Assembly: GCF_014652435.1 (NCBI RefSeq) | Contig: NZ_BMYU01000001.1 | Coordinates: 434,001-498,000, forward strand | Origin: Cognatundibacterium squillarum | Lineage (GTDB): Bacteria > Pseudomonadota > Gammaproteobacteria > Burkholderiales > Burkholderiaceae_D | Direction: 5' to 3' | DNA: 64,000 nt | Shown: positions 1-10,561 of the stretch, piece after piece | How the letters are laid out: each line of letters starts with the position of its first letter | How positions within the stretch are numbered: the stretch's first letter is position 1 | Program-made: the position numbers and the translations under genes | Notes under the pieces: model-generated | Told to the model about the DNA's origin: nothing | The model's database searches: none | What the model saw: only the letters and a program-made list of their open reading frames with translations

Positions 1-1
1 T

Positions 2-418
<417 letters not shown>

Positions 419-436
419 TATCGCTCACGGACGGCT

Positions 437-1072
437 ATGGCAAATCTGAAAAATTTCGCTGATCTCAAGTCACTTTCCGCTCAGTTAAAAGCAGAAAGTG
501 AGAAAAAAGCGCGCGAAAGAGCCTTACGTGAAGAAGAAATGCGTAAGGCAGCTGCAGAAGCTAACATTTTCAGAACTGCAGTGGCCGGCGTCACACCGGT
601 ACGTACAGTGCAACGTCACGTACCGGAAACTCAACGCCCTGCTCCACTGCCGTTTCAGCATATCGCTGATGAGCAGGCGGCGTTAATGGAGTCCCTTTCT
701 GATGAATTTGACGCTGAGTCCTTGCTGGAAACGGATGAAGCACTGAGCTATGCCCGCCCGGGGGTAGGCCCTGATGTCGTCAGAAAATTACGTAAAGGCA
801 ACTGGGTTATTCAGGCGCAACTGGATTTGCATGGGAAGCGTCGCGATCAGGCCAGAGAAAGTCTCGGAGAGTTTCTGAGAAAATGCTGCAAAAACGGGAC
901 ACGCTGCGTACGCATTATTCATGGCAAAGGAAATGGCTCGATGAATAAAGAACCAGTTCTGAAGCACAAAGTCAGAACATGGCTGGTACAGAAAGAGGAA
1001 GTTCTGGCATTTTCGCAGGCAACAGCCGCAGACGGCGGATCTGGCGCCCTGATCGTTTTACTGCAATCATAG
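437..1072 (+). CDS. Smr-domain (MutS2 C-terminal type) protein
   Basis: A 211-residue cytoplasmic protein. Residues 1-45 form a charged, probably coiled-coil helix. The Smr domain covers about residues 125-211, with LDLHG at 129-133 and the IHGKGNGS loop at 161-168; these are the two hallmarks of stand-alone Smr proteins (YdaL/SmrA-like). In this family the LDxH and HGxG motifs belong to nucleic-acid nicking or RNA-cleavage activity. The target here is unknown. It sits just downstream of trxB and converges on the binding-protein gene at 1127. No terminator is obvious in the 54-base gap. Confidence 0.85.
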   Translation: MANLKNFADLKSLSAQLKAESEKKARERALREEEMRKAAAEANIFRTAVAGVTPVRTVQRHVPETQRPAPLPFQHIADEQAALMESLSDEFDAESLLETDEALSYARPGVGPDVVRKLRKGNWVIQAQLDLHGKRRDQARESLGEFLRKCCKNGTRCVRIIHGKGNGSMNKEPVLKHKVRTWLVQKEEVLAFSQATAADGGSGALIVLLQS

Positions 1073-1126
1073 AGATAATTGCCAAACAGGCCGTAGGCAT
1101 ACATTTTGGCGAAGGTGGTACAAAAT

Positions 1127-2281
1127 TCAGTTTTTGAACTTGCCGTCTGCCCCGATTACCGTCATTTCAACAAACCTGGAACCATTATGACTGGTTCGAG
1201 AAAACTGAATATCAAAGCCGCTAAGGGCGTAAGTCCGCGTATTGATGGTCTCAAGTGCTGAAATGAATTTCTCACGCGTCAGTTCAGGGCCTGCCCTCCT
1301 CAGCCCCTCGACAAACACTTTTGCCGCGATATAGCCCTCAAAGCTGGAAAAATTCAACTGTTCATAGCCAGCTTTTCGCATTACGGCTGCGTACTCATTC
1401 ACCAGAGGATTTGCCGTTGTCCATGGAAACGGAACAACCTGAGATATCACGACGCCATGCGCATCTTTACCAAGCAAATCCATCAAGGCCTGACCACCGA
1501 CAAATGAAACGTTGTAGAACTGTCCGGCAAATCCACGATCACGCATTTGTCGTATCAACGCTGCAGAGGAACTGTACGCACTGATCTGAACAACGACTTC
1601 TGGCTTCTTCAGCATCAGCCGCTGAACGGCTGCACCCACATCCGTACTGTTACGCTCGACTGTCGCCGTTTCGACCAGACTCAGATTACGTTTTCTGAGT
1701 GCATTTTCGATGCCGGCTAAACCAGCAAGACCGTAGGCATCATTCTGATAAAAAACGGCAATCTTCCGAATTCCCATTCTTACAGAACGGTCAATCAGAA
1801 ATTCCGTTTCATCGTTATATCCTGCACGGATATTAAAAACAAACCGGTTGAATGGCTCACGCATCGAGGACGCACCAGTCAACGGTGCAAAAAACGGAAT
1901 CCGGACCGCATTCACGATCGGAATTGCCGCATTGCTGGTAGGTGTACCGACATAGCCAAACAATGCAAATACATTCTCTTTTGCAATCAGTATTCTTGTG
2001 TTCGCAGCGGCGTGATCCGCCTCATACTGATCGTCTCGGGTCAGCAGACGAATCTGACGTTTATGAACGCCCCCGATTGTATTGACGTAATCAAAATAGG
2101 CCAGAGCTCCTGCCCGATATTGCGTACCAAGTTCTGCTGCCGGTCCGGAGAACGCGGCAGATTGCCCGATCACAATCTGCGCCGGCGTCACCCCCGGAAC
2201 ATCCGCAGACATACTTATTCCGGGAGTTAATACCGCGAATAATGTTACAACCCGGATAATCTGACGCCGGACTGAAGACAT
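1127..2281 (-). CDS. Periplasmic amino-acid-type ABC substrate-binding protein (LivK-like, orphan)
   Basis: A 384-residue type-I periplasmic binding protein. The N-terminus is basic, then hydrophobic, ending around GISMSA, consistent with export. The mature part starts with the family-typical IVIGQSAAFSGPAAELG and continues with GGVHKRQIRLLTRDDQYEAD, as in Leu/Ile/Val-type receptors. No permease or ATPase gene is near, so the partner is elsewhere or the protein acts as a sensor or receptor. It starts only 6 bases after glnB ends and follows nadE-glnB on the same strand, so co-transcription is likely. Ligand not predictable from sequence. Confidence 0.85.
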   Translation of the reverse strand: MSSVRRQIIRVVTLFAVLTPGISMSADVPGVTPAQIVIGQSAAFSGPAAELGTQYRAGALAYFDYVNTIGGVHKRQIRLLTRDDQYEADHAAANTRILIAKENVFALFGYVGTPTSNAAIPIVNAVRIPFFAPLTGASSMREPFNRFVFNIRAGYNDETEFLIDRSVRMGIRKIAVFYQNDAYGLAGLAGIENALRKRNLSLVETATVERNSTDVGAAVQRLMLKKPEVVVQISAYSSSAALIRQMRDRGFAGQFYNVSFVGGQALMDLLGKDAHGVVISQVVPFPWTTANPLVNEYAAVMRKAGYEQLNFSSFEGYIAAKVFVEGLRRAGPELTREKFISALETINTRTYALSGFDIQFSRTSHNGSRFVEMTVIGADGKFKN

Positions 2282-2287
2282 ATCTTA

Positions 2288-2635
<348 letters not shown>

Positions 2636-2644
2636 CTATGCTAC

Positions 2645-4261
2645 TTAGTCTCTGAATTTAGATGTAATCGGATGACGCCAGTCACGACCGAATGCACGAT
2701 GCGTTATACGTATCCCCACTGGTGCCTGACGTCGTTTATATTCGTTCAGCTTAATCAGACGCGTCACTTTCTCAACGTCTTCGGCAGCAAATCCTGTCGC
2801 AATAATTGCCTCGCGCGACTGATTTTCTTCCATATACATACGCATGATAGCGTCGAGAATTTCGTATTCCGGCAAAGAATCCTGGTCCTTCTGATCCGGA
2901 CGCAACTCTGCTGACGGCGGGCGCGTGATAATACGTTCAGGAATCACCTCGGATAAACTATTTCTGTAATGACATAACTTATACACGAGTGTCTTTGCAA
3001 TATCTTTAATTACCGCAAAGCCACCAGCCATATCGCCGTACAAGGTACAGTAACCCACGGCCATCTCGCTTTTATTACCAGTCGTCAGCACAATTGAGCC
3101 ATACTTGTTCGACATTGCCATCAGGATCGTTCCCCTGATTCGCGCCTGAATATTTTCCTCGGTAGTATCTACAGGCAAACCCGAAAATTCTTGCGCAAGC
3201 GTTGCATTAAAAGCATCAAAACATGGATTAATCGATATTTCGTCGTAACGCACACCGAGACGCCGAACCATGTCCCGAGAGTCAGTCAGCGAAATGTCCG
3301 CTGTATATGGAGATGGCATCATCACCGCCCGGACTTTCTCAGCACCAAGCGCATCACACGCAATTGCCAACGTCAAAGCTGAATCAACACCACCGGACAG
3401 GCCAAGAAGCACGCCCGGGAAACCATTTTTACTGACGTAATCCCTCACCCCCAGAACAAGCGCTTGGTATACATCTGCTTCCTGCGACTGCACCGGATTC
3501 AGTGACTTATTACTGGAAAATGCTTTTCCATTCCATTCAACTAGACCAAAGTCTTCCGCACAGTGCAAAAGGGTAGTAACGATTGCACCGTCCGAATTCA
3601 AAACAAACGAGCTACCGTCAAAAACCAACTCGTCCTGCCCGCCAACAAGATTGCAATAGACTAACGCAAGCCCCTGTTCACAGACGTTTTTACGCATCAC
3701 ATCCAGGCGTTGCGCCTGCTTACCCATGTGATAAGGAGAACCATTTGGAACTAACAGAATTTCAGCACCAGCGGCCTTGGCCATTGCCGGAGCATCAGGG
3801 AACCAGGTATCCTCACAGATATTGATACCGACTCTCGTACCTTTTACATCAAATACACAAGCGGAATTGCCCGCAGAGAAATAGCGGACTTCATCAAACA
3901 CCATATTATTCGGCAAATTGTGCTTGAGATAAGTGCATTTTATCGCGCCATTCGCCAGCACAGAAACTGCATTAAAGTAATCGTGACCGGCAACAGCCGG
4001 ATGTCCTACCAGGACATGGAGACCGGGAAAAACCGCGAGCCTTTCAGCTAGTTTATAAAGTTCTTGTTCACATTGCCTGTAAAATCCCGGCCGCAGCAAT
4101 AAATCTTCAGGTGGATAGCCCGCAATACTAAGCTCTGGAGTAACAACAATATCCGAGCTATCGGTTGAAGCCCGAGATGCTGCCTGAAAAATTTTTTCTG
4201 CATTTCCGGCCAGATCACCAACAAGGCTGTTTATTTGTGCAACTGCTATCTTTAAATTCAT
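2645..4261 (-). CDS. nadE: Glutamine-dependent NAD+ synthetase
   Basis: A 538-residue two-domain enzyme that makes NAD from deamido-NAD, ATP and glutamine. The N-terminal nitrilase-like glutaminase domain shows the catalytic triad Glu43 (TPELSIAGYP), Lys113 (YLKHNLPNN) and Cys149 (GINICEDTW). The C-terminal synthetase domain has the ATP pyrophosphatase loop SGGVDS at 289-294 and a later TTGNKSEMAVGY motif. It is the first gene of the nadE-glnB-binding protein run. nadB, nadA and nadC also occur in this window, so most of the aspartate route to NAD lies here. Confidence 0.96.
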   Translation of the reverse strand: MNLKIAVAQINSLVGDLAGNAEKIFQAASRASTDSSDIVVTPELSIAGYPPEDLLLRPGFYRQCEQELYKLAERLAVFPGLHVLVGHPAVAGHDYFNAVSVLANGAIKCTYLKHNLPNNMVFDEVRYFSAGNSACVFDVKGTRVGINICEDTWFPDAPAMAKAAGAEILLVPNGSPYHMGKQAQRLDVMRKNVCEQGLALVYCNLVGGQDELVFDGSSFVLNSDGAIVTTLLHCAEDFGLVEWNGKAFSSNKSLNPVQSQEADVYQALVLGVRDYVSKNGFPGVLLGLSGGVDSALTLAIACDALGAEKVRAVMMPSPYTADISLTDSRDMVRRLGVRYDEISINPCFDAFNATLAQEFSGLPVDTTEENIQARIRGTILMAMSNKYGSIVLTTGNKSEMAVGYCTLYGDMAGGFAVIKDIAKTLVYKLCHYRNSLSEVIPERIITRPPSAELRPDQKDQDSLPEYEILDAIMRMYMEENQSREAIIATGFAAEDVEKVTRLIKLNEYKRRQAPVGIRITHRAFGRDWRHPITSKFRD

Positions 4262-4501
4262 ATCTAATTCAAAAAACCGGTCAGCAAAGAAGCTACCATT
4301 ATCGCATGCTCACTCCGGGCATACAAAAACAGCCTGAAAAGGAGATTTTTTCGAATCAGCAACCAGTGCCGGAAGATGGCATCCGTAGTTGTATTCAGGT
4401 TAAATTTCGATGAAATTCGGAGTATGTGTGCATACCTTGTGTCATTGAATTAACAATTTGCGTATTCACTGACCTGCAGACTTGAAATTTTGTAAGGTTC
4501 A

Positions 4502-5542
4502 GTGCATCCTCCGTACATGCAATCAGAATCAAACTTCGAAAAAGACCCGAATTCGCTCACACCGTTGAACAAACGGGCAGGACGTTTTTTGCTTACCGAA
4601 AAACTGGGGAGTGGCACAGACGGCACTGTCTACAAAGGGCATGATCCTGTCATTGATCGTGACGTTGCGATCAAAATTTTAACTCCGCCGGCAAATCCAG
4701 CCGAAAGGAAGTCTCGGGAACAACAGTTTATTAATGAAGCCCGCGCGGCTGGTCGCTTATCACACCCGAACATAGTTACCATTTTCGACACATCTGTTGA
4801 GAATGGCACCACTTTTATTGCAATGGAGTTTCTTCCGGGACGCGATTTAAGGGGTGAGCTGAACTCTGGCAGAAAATTCGATATTATTGAAGCTGCTAAT
4901 ATCGTTCAGAAAATTGCTGAAGCTCTGCACTTTGCACACCAGAACGGTGTAATTCACCGAGATATTAAACCAGGCAATATTTTTGTCTTACCCAACGGGC
5001 AACCCAAAGTGGTCGATTTTGGGATTGCACGTGCACCTAATAGAGTCCACACCCCGGGGAATACCAGTGGAGCTACCCTTTTCCACAATAATGTGATGGG
5101 TACACCAAACTATATGTCGCCCGAACAGGCAATGGGTCGAAATGTTGATGAAAAAACAGACATTTACTCCCTTGGAGCGGTCTTGTACGAATTAATTGCT
5201 GGCGTGAAACCATTTCCAAGTCAGGATATGGATAAACTACTTCAGCAAATCATTCACAAGTCACCAAAACCAATCGCAAATTATGCACCAAATGTGCCAG
5301 AGCAATTAGTCAGAGTTATTGTGAAGGCAATGCAAAAAGACCCGAAACAGCGATATCAGACAGCAGGTGAAATGTCGGCTGCGTTGATACAATTTCTCGA
5401 GCGTGACAGAAAGCTTAAACGGAAAAGAAAAAACGGCGACGCAGGGGCGACACCGGAAACAGGGAATGCATTGCCCTGGGTTAGCATTGTCGCCATTGTC
5501 ATAGCGATTGCGTGTATCGGTTTATATTATTTTTTACGTTAA
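4502..5542 (+). CDS. Membrane-anchored Hanks-type Ser/Thr protein kinase
   Basis: A 346-residue PknB-like kinase. The glycine loop GSGTDGTVY is at 36-44, the ATP lysine Lys58 in VAIKIL, the helix-C Glu near 79, the catalytic HRDIKPGN at 152-159, the DFG Asp172, and GTPNYMSPEQ at 200-209. A basic linker is followed by a single C-terminal membrane segment (about 326-345), so the kinase domain faces the cytoplasm and no extracytoplasmic sensor domain follows. The GTG at 4502 has a TAAGG site just upstream; ATG at 4517 is the alternative start. No phosphatase or FHA gene is adjacent. It is divergent from nadE. Confidence 0.92.
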   Translation: MHPPYMQSESNFEKDPNSLTPLNKRAGRFLLTEKLGSGTDGTVYKGHDPVIDRDVAIKILTPPANPAERKSREQQFINEARAAGRLSHPNIVTIFDTSVENGTTFIAMEFLPGRDLRGELNSGRKFDIIEAANIVQKIAEALHFAHQNGVIHRDIKPGNIFVLPNGQPKVVDFGIARAPNRVHTPGNTSGATLFHNNVMGTPNYMSPEQAMGRNVDEKTDIYSLGAVLYELIAGVKPFPSQDMDKLLQQIIHKSPKPIANYAPNVPEQLVRVIVKAMQKDPKQRYQTAGEMSAALIQFLERDRKLKRKRKNGDAGATPETGNALPWVSIVAIVIAIACIGLYYFLR

Positions 5543-5570
5543 AATTTAACGAACAATTTAAAGCACAATA

Positions 5571-5606
5571 AAAAAAGAGCGATGAATATTCATCGCGCTT
5601 TTTTTA
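5571..5606. terminator. Bidirectional terminator between kinase gene and ppa
   Basis: A perfect 18-base palindrome at 5579-5596 (GCGATGAA-TA-TTCATCGC) is flanked by an A-run on the left and a T-run on the right. It can therefore end transcription of both convergent genes. Confidence 0.85.
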
Positions 5607-5621
5607 TTGTACTTTGAGAAC

Positions 5622-6158
5622 TTATTTGTCAGCGTCTGCAAAATTTTTCACGCCATCCAGGATTTCCTGTTTAGCTTCTTCGGCGCCAGTCCATCCTTCA
5701 ACTTTGACCCATTTGCCTTTTTCCAGATCTTTGTAGTGCTCAAAGAAATGCTGTATCTGACGCAAAGTTAATTCATTCAGATCTTCAGGCTTTTGAATAT
5801 TGCTATAAATCGGCAGCAATTTATCAACCGGAACAGCAAGAACTTTTGCATCCGAACCGCCTTCGTCGGTCATACGCAGCATACCAACCGCGCGGCATCG
5901 CACTACTACGCCTGGCAACAGCGGGAATGGAGTAATAACCAATACATCCACAGGATCGCCATCACCAGCGATAGTTTGCGGAACATACCCATAATTGCAC
6001 GGATAATGCATCGCAGTGCCCATGAAACGATCAACAAAAATTGCGCCAGACTCTTTATCCACTTCGTATTTGATCGGATCAGAGTTCATCGGAATTTCAA
6101 TGATGACGTTAAAGTCATTTGGCACATCACGCCCTGCAGGCACATTATTCAGGCTCAT
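5622..6158 (-). CDS. ppa: Inorganic pyrophosphatase (family I)
   Basis: A cytoplasmic enzyme that hydrolyses pyrophosphate and so drives biosynthetic reactions. It has 178 residues from the chosen ATG at 6158, close to the 176 of E. coli Ppa. That ATG has an AGAAAG site just upstream; an in-frame ATG at 6188 would add ten atypical residues. Visible motifs are [29 protein letters not shown] and the metal-binding [10 protein letters not shown]. It is convergent with the kinase gene and shares its terminator. Identification is secure. Confidence 0.95.
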   Translation of the reverse strand: MSLNNVPAGRDVPNDFNVIIEIPMNSDPIKYEVDKESGAIFVDRFMGTAMHYPCNYGYVPQTIAGDGDPVDVLVITPFPLLPGVVVRCRAVGMLRMTDEGGSDAKVLAVPVDKLLPIYSNIQKPEDLNELTLRQIQHFFEHYKDLEKGKWVKVEGWTGAEEAKQEILDGVKNFADADK

Positions 6159-6252
6159 TGCTTTCTTTCTGATAGAAAATTTAGTCAATAAAACAGACGA
6201 TTAGCGATTATATCGGGATTTAACTGAGTTTGGCGCGTTGCAACAAAAAAGC

Positions 6253-7449
6253 TTAAAGACTGGTCGCCAGCGCACAGCGTTTGTAGCAACGCGCAGCATC
6301 CTCTTCCTGACCGAGCGATTCAAACAGTTGAGCAAGTTTAAGATTAGCTTCACGAACAGTTTCGCCAGCAATTGCATCATCAATTGCCTGCTCAAAATGT
6401 CGTTGTGCTTTTCCCCAAAGTTTTTGCCGGTTGCAAAGAGTACCCAGCGTCAACGCCAGTTCTGCATCGGAAGGATGCTCTGCTACCCAGCGTTCGCAAT
6501 TTTCGATCTGGCTCAACAAGGCTGCGGATCCTTCTGGTGCAGCAGCATCACGATACGGTTTCAGTAAGCGCTCATCCCACTTCTCTTCCATCGCTTTTTC
6601 CACAACCAGACGGGACTCATCAAACAGTCCGCGGTCATTAAATGCCACAGCCGCATGAAGTGCAATAGAGGCGCGCTTTCTCTCGGCAGAAGGAATCTCA
6701 AACCAGACACGCTTCAATGACTCCCCGTCATGCCCATGATCTTTCAGTAAATCTTCATATGACAAATCTTTTAAGCGTGCCGCAAGTGCCGGGTGAATTG
6801 CATGATGCTTCTCCAGCGTCTTTACTAGCTTTAAAACATCTTGCCAGCGACGAGCCTGCTGGTTTGCTTTCAGCGCCCAACGCAAAACCTGAATGTGGCG
6901 ACTGCCGTTTGCTTGCAATTCCCTCACTGACTCAAGTGCTTTTTCAGAATCATGCTGATCAACATGCAATTCCGTAGACGTCACCAGTCGTGCAACTTTG
7001 TGACTGGCATCTGATGCTGCGTTCTCCAGCCATTCGTCACGCCGCCCGAACTGTCCCATGTGATGTGCAGCACGCGCTCCGATAAGCGCAGCAATACTAC
7101 TGTTCTCCGGCAACTCCGCAGCTCGACTCGCAGCTTTTTCCGCATAGCCAAAACGACCTTCAAACAAGGTACGTATAGACTCACGAAGTGCTTTATTTGC
7201 ATCACGCTCTTTCTTACCCTGACGATACTCCGCAACCCTCGCAGGCATTTTACGAGCCGATTCAAGAGCATTTAATGCAATATGCAAAGCGACAAATAAA
7301 AACAGGATAGCAATGATTGCGAGATTCAGTGACAGGTCTATTCTGTAAGGTGGAAAGAAAACCACTATATTGCCCGGGTTGTACCTTGCGCCAATTGCCA
7401 ACCCCACGGCAAAAGTGAATAAGACCAGTAGGCGAATAAAAATACGCAT
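6253..7449 (-). CDS. hemY: HemY-like heme biosynthesis membrane protein (TPR)
   Basis: A 398-residue inner-membrane protein of the proteobacterial HemY family (not the Gram-positive protoporphyrinogen oxidase of the same name). Two N-terminal membrane helices (about 6-22 and 42-60) are followed by a long alpha-helical region with TPR-like repeats reaching the C-terminus, ending in LFESLGQEEDAARCYKRCA. It is the last gene of hemC-hemD-hemX-hemY and lies 2 bases after hemX. In this family the protein is thought to help organise late heme synthesis, but its exact role is unsettled. Confidence 0.88.
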   Translation of the reverse strand: MRIFIRLLVLFTFAVGLAIGARYNPGNIVVFFPPYRIDLSLNLAIIAILFLFVALHIALNALESARKMPARVAEYRQGKKERDANKALRESIRTLFEGRFGYAEKAASRAAELPENSSIAALIGARAAHHMGQFGRRDEWLENAASDASHKVARLVTSTELHVDQHDSEKALESVRELQANGSRHIQVLRWALKANQQARRWQDVLKLVKTLEKHHAIHPALAARLKDLSYEDLLKDHGHDGESLKRVWFEIPSAERKRASIALHAAVAFNDRGLFDESRLVVEKAMEEKWDERLLKPYRDAAAPEGSAALLSQIENCERWVAEHPSDAELALTLGTLCNRQKLWGKAQRHFEQAIDDAIAGETVREANLKLAQLFESLGQEEDAARCYKRCALATSL

Positions 7450-7451
7450 AA

Positions 7452-8591
7452 TCAGGGCTTCACTTTGTAATTACGGACTGCTGTCAGACTTTCAGATAAA
7501 TTCGGCATTTCAATTGACAAATTACTACCCTGAATTTGTCTTAACAAAGTTTGTACTGTTTGGGTTTGTTTGGCCCTGCTGTCGAAATACTTACCGAGCA
7601 CATCCTGAGCAAGGATAATGTCATTGCGAAAAACACCTTCATTTCGTGACAGCAGCGCCAGCCTTGCATTCAGCAATCGCAGCTTCAGATTCTCGCGAGC
7701 GAAATAGGCTTGCTCAGGAGCCAGCAGCAATGCATCCGGATGCTCAACATTTCGCACACGAATCAACTGCCTCAATTCAGACCACATTTCAGTAGAGAAG
7801 CTCTGCCATCCATCCTGAAGCCGCGCAGAGAAAGTCAGCTCATCGGCTACGGGTTGCTCGTTTTTACCCAATTTAGCATTGTTCGATTTTGGTAAAACCC
7901 GCAGTGGCGCTTTTGGAGCCGTAGCAGCAGGTACTGTTTTTTCTGCAGACCAGAGCGGGATATGATCAACCTGTGCGATCACGCTATCCAGACGCAATGC
8001 AATGCCAGGCAAATCAAGTGCAGGCAAAGACTTGAGTCGCTCAATGTCTTTAGCGATCGCTCTCCGAATCGCAATAAACTGCGGCTTATCCGACTTTGCA
8101 AGGCGATTATCCGCGTTTTGCAGTGCAATCAACGCCCCTGGTACATTGCCAGCGAGTTGAAGCTGCTGACTTGCCGTCGAAAGCACTTGCTCAATTTCTG
8201 CAAGTGCCCATTCATCTCGATTCCGAGACAAATCCTGATACACCTGCTCCAGAGCCAGTTGCTGACTTTGCGCCTCTGACTGCTTACCTTCAAGCAAAAT
8301 AATTTTTGCCTGCATTTCTTTTACGGTTTCCTGAGCGCTCTTTGCAACTACTCTGGTTTCGTTACCGCTCAGATCAGAAGTCTGCAAACGACGGGCAACT
8401 TCCTCTCGTAACGAAGAAATCTGATTTTGAGAAGTCCACCAATTCGCTGCAAGCAGAATCGCCAGCACACCAGACATAACATATGCCGGATGAACCCATC
8501 CCCCCTGCGGAGAATGGACGATCGCAGGCGCGACAACCGGAGACACGGTAGTCGGAGCTGACGCTCCGTTTGGATTTTCCTGTTCGTTCAT
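7452..8591 (-). CDS. hemX: HemX family membrane protein
   Basis: A 379-residue protein often labelled uroporphyrinogen-III C-methyltransferase because of gene fusions elsewhere. No methyltransferase motif is visible here, so that activity should not be assumed. The N-terminus is a disordered Pro/Ala-rich stretch, followed by one membrane segment (about 37-53, YVMSGVLAILLAANWW) and then coiled-coil helices and the HemX domain in the periplasm. Its start overlaps the end of hemD by 4 bases, and hemY follows, giving a tightly coupled operon. Confidence 0.88.
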   Translation of the reverse strand: MNEQENPNGASAPTTVSPVVAPAIVHSPQGGWVHPAYVMSGVLAILLAANWWTSQNQISSLREEVARRLQTSDLSGNETRVVAKSAQETVKEMQAKIILLEGKQSEAQSQQLALEQVYQDLSRNRDEWALAEIEQVLSTASQQLQLAGNVPGALIALQNADNRLAKSDKPQFIAIRRAIAKDIERLKSLPALDLPGIALRLDSVIAQVDHIPLWSAEKTVPAATAPKAPLRVLPKSNNAKLGKNEQPVADELTFSARLQDGWQSFSTEMWSELRQLIRVRNVEHPDALLLAPEQAYFARENLKLRLLNARLALLSRNEGVFRNDIILAQDVLGKYFDSRAKQTQTVQTLLRQIQGSNLSIEMPNLSESLTAVRNYKVKP

Positions 8592-9364
8592 ACTTTGTTT
8601 GAAAGTGCGATCATTAAATTCTGATCACCAGAACCTGTCAGCTCAATACGGGAAAACCCGAGTTGCCTGGCAGTTTCTGCAATTCTGACATGCGGGACAA
8701 AAAGCCGCTGCGATTGCAATTTTGCCACGAATGCGCGATCTTCACCGAGTCTTTCTGCGAAGCTTATCAGGAAACGCAGTGATTCCGAGCTGGTAATTAT
8801 CCAATCGTTTTGTTCTGACAACAAAGAAACCAGCAATTTCGCGCGCTCAGCATCGAATACCGGTGGCAAGCGGCGATAGGCAACCAGCGTTTCCAATTCC
8901 ATACCCCGCGCCGTCAATTGTTCAGGTAACAGCTCACGACCCGATTGACCTCTTACGAGCAATACCTTTCTGCCCTTGAACCGCGCTACATCAATTAACG
9001 CAAGCAAAGCTTCTGAATCCATCCTGTCCGAAGGACCAGGGGCAAGGATTTCAACACTTTGCCCGTTCAGGTATTGCCGGATCGCTTTGGCACCTGAAAA
9101 ACCAACAGCCGACGCAACAGTGTCTTGCGGCCATACTCTTGATTGTTTGTCAAAAAAAGCGTCCACTGCGTTTGGACTAACAAACACAACCAGCGAAAAT
9201 CTTTGTAAATTACGCCAGACTTTCTCAATTTCTGCTCGGTCTTCCAGCGCAACAATTTCCAGCATTGGAAATGCAACTGCCGTAAATCCATCCGCGCACA
9301 AAGCATCACATAAAATCTGCGCCTGCCTGTCCGGTCTGGTTACAATGACTTTCGGATTAGCCAT
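8588..9364 (-). CDS. hemD: Uroporphyrinogen-III synthase
   Basis: A 258-residue cytoplasmic enzyme that cyclises hydroxymethylbilane with inversion of ring D. The family is poorly conserved. Recognisable parts are the start VIVTRPDRQAQILCDALCADGF, the middle VVFVSPNAVDAFF and the late DWIITSSESLRFL. It follows hemC after 23 bases on the same strand and is followed by hemX with a 4-base overlap. The operon order supports the call strongly. Confidence 0.93.
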   Translation of the reverse strand: MANPKVIVTRPDRQAQILCDALCADGFTAVAFPMLEIVALEDRAEIEKVWRNLQRFSLVVFVSPNAVDAFFDKQSRVWPQDTVASAVGFSGAKAIRQYLNGQSVEILAPGPSDRMDSEALLALIDVARFKGRKVLLVRGQSGRELLPEQLTARGMELETLVAYRRLPPVFDAERAKLLVSLLSEQNDWIITSSESLRFLISFAERLGEDRAFVAKLQSQRLFVPHVRIAETARQLGFSRIELTGSGDQNLMIALSNKV

Positions 9365-9387
9365 AACAGAGATAGCTCACGCAATCA

Positions 9388-10329
9388 CTATGCAACCGAG
9401 CGACAAGCAGCGAGAATTGCTGCTGCATCCTGATCCTCTAAAGACTGAATAATCGCTTTTGTCAGTTGATCCAGGTCCTGAACACTCGCTGACATATCAG
9501 CTTTGGCAACATTGACGCCGTCAACAGATGCAATCATCGCTCTGAAACGCGCTTGCCCGTCAGCAATTTCCACATGCGCGGCTAATGGTACCTGGCAACT
9601 ACCGCCAAATGCCCGAGACACGACGCGTTCAGCATGAACACTCAACGCTGTATCTGTATGATTCAGTGGAGCCAAAATCGCTGCAATTTCCGGCCGCCCG
9701 GCTGGAATTTCAATCGCCATGGCACCCTGCCCCGCAGCGGGCAGACTATCTTCCGGATCCAGAATTGCACGAATTCGCTCTGGCATACCAAGCCGCTTCA
9801 AGCCTGCTGCTGCCAGAATAATGGCTGCATACTCGCCTTCATCCAGCTTACGCAAACGGGTACCGAGATTCCCCCTTAATGGACGAATTTCAAGGTGCGG
9901 ATAGCGTTGAGCAATCATTGCCTGACGACGAAGACTGCTGGTGCCAACAATACTGCCGGCGGGCAATTCCGATAAATTTGCATACACGGAAGACACAAAC
10001 GCATCGCGCGGATCTTCACGCTCCAGAATGGCAGCCAGATCGAATCCATCCGGTAGCTCCATTGGAACATCTTTCAGGGAATGCACCGCCAGATCTGCAC
10101 GCCCCTCGCTCATTGCCACTTCCAGCTCTTTGACGAACAACCCTTTACCACCAACTTTAGACAAGGCGCGATCGAGGATCTGGTCGCCACGCGTTGTCAT
10201 TCCCAATATCTGGACATCACATGCCGGATATAAAGCTTTCAGGCGATCTCTGACATGCTCAGCTTGCCACATTGCAAGCGGACTCTCACGCGACGCGATC
10301 ACGAGTTTCTCAGGTACGGAAAAATTCAA
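9388..10329 (-). CDS. hemC: Hydroxymethylbilane synthase (porphobilinogen deaminase)
   Basis: A 313-residue cytoplasmic enzyme that joins four porphobilinogens into hydroxymethylbilane. Visible signatures are [12 protein letters not shown] at the start, [11 protein letters not shown], the AVHSLKDVP motif, [10 protein letters not shown] and the dipyrromethane-cofactor cysteine Cys245 in [10 protein letters not shown]. It is the first gene of hemCDXY. In Pseudomonas this operon directly follows argH-algZ-algR. Here those genes lie more than 40 kb away at 52.4-55.7 kb. Confidence 0.97.
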   Translation of the reverse strand: MNFSVPEKLVIASRESPLAMWQAEHVRDRLKALYPACDVQILGMTTRGDQILDRALSKVGGKGLFVKELEVAMSEGRADLAVHSLKDVPMELPDGFDLAAILEREDPRDAFVSSVYANLSELPAGSIVGTSSLRRQAMIAQRYPHLEIRPLRGNLGTRLRKLDEGEYAAIILAAAGLKRLGMPERIRAILDPEDSLPAAGQGAMAIEIPAGRPEIAAILAPLNHTDTALSVHAERVVSRAFGGSCQVPLAAHVEIADGQARFRAMIASVDGVNVAKADMSASVQDLDQLTKAIIQSLEDQDAAAILAACRSVA

Positions 10330-10445
10330 GATAGGCTTCCTAAATCAAAACGAATGTCGGATAAAACCGGATGCGGCGCATTCTAACACTGGCCGCATTG
10401 ACAATCCCCCGTTTTCGTCAATGTTTCAGGTTAAAATTAGGACAG

Positions 10446-10464
10446 GATCTGCAATTTGCAGATC
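10446..10464. other. Inverted repeat in the hemC-trpS intergenic region
   Basis: The 231-base region between divergent hemC and trpS holds a dyad GATCTGCA-ATT-TGCAGATC. No T-run follows on either strand, so it is not an obvious terminator. It could be an operator. A second small hairpin, TGAGC-ttattc-GCTCA at 10535-10550, sits just ahead of trpS, where no clear ribosome binding site is seen. Confidence 0.4.
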
Positions 10465-10561
10465 AAAAGCCAGCGTCGGTGTGCATTCTGATCGCAATCA
10501 GCGTACACATCAGTGGTCAATTTACTTACGAGACTGAGCTTATTCGCTCACACAAATTCTT

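Noticed and set aside
7452-8591. Calling hemX a uroporphyrinogen-III C-methyltransferase.
   Set aside because: No SAM-binding or CysG/CobA motif is present; the label comes from fused proteins elsewhere.
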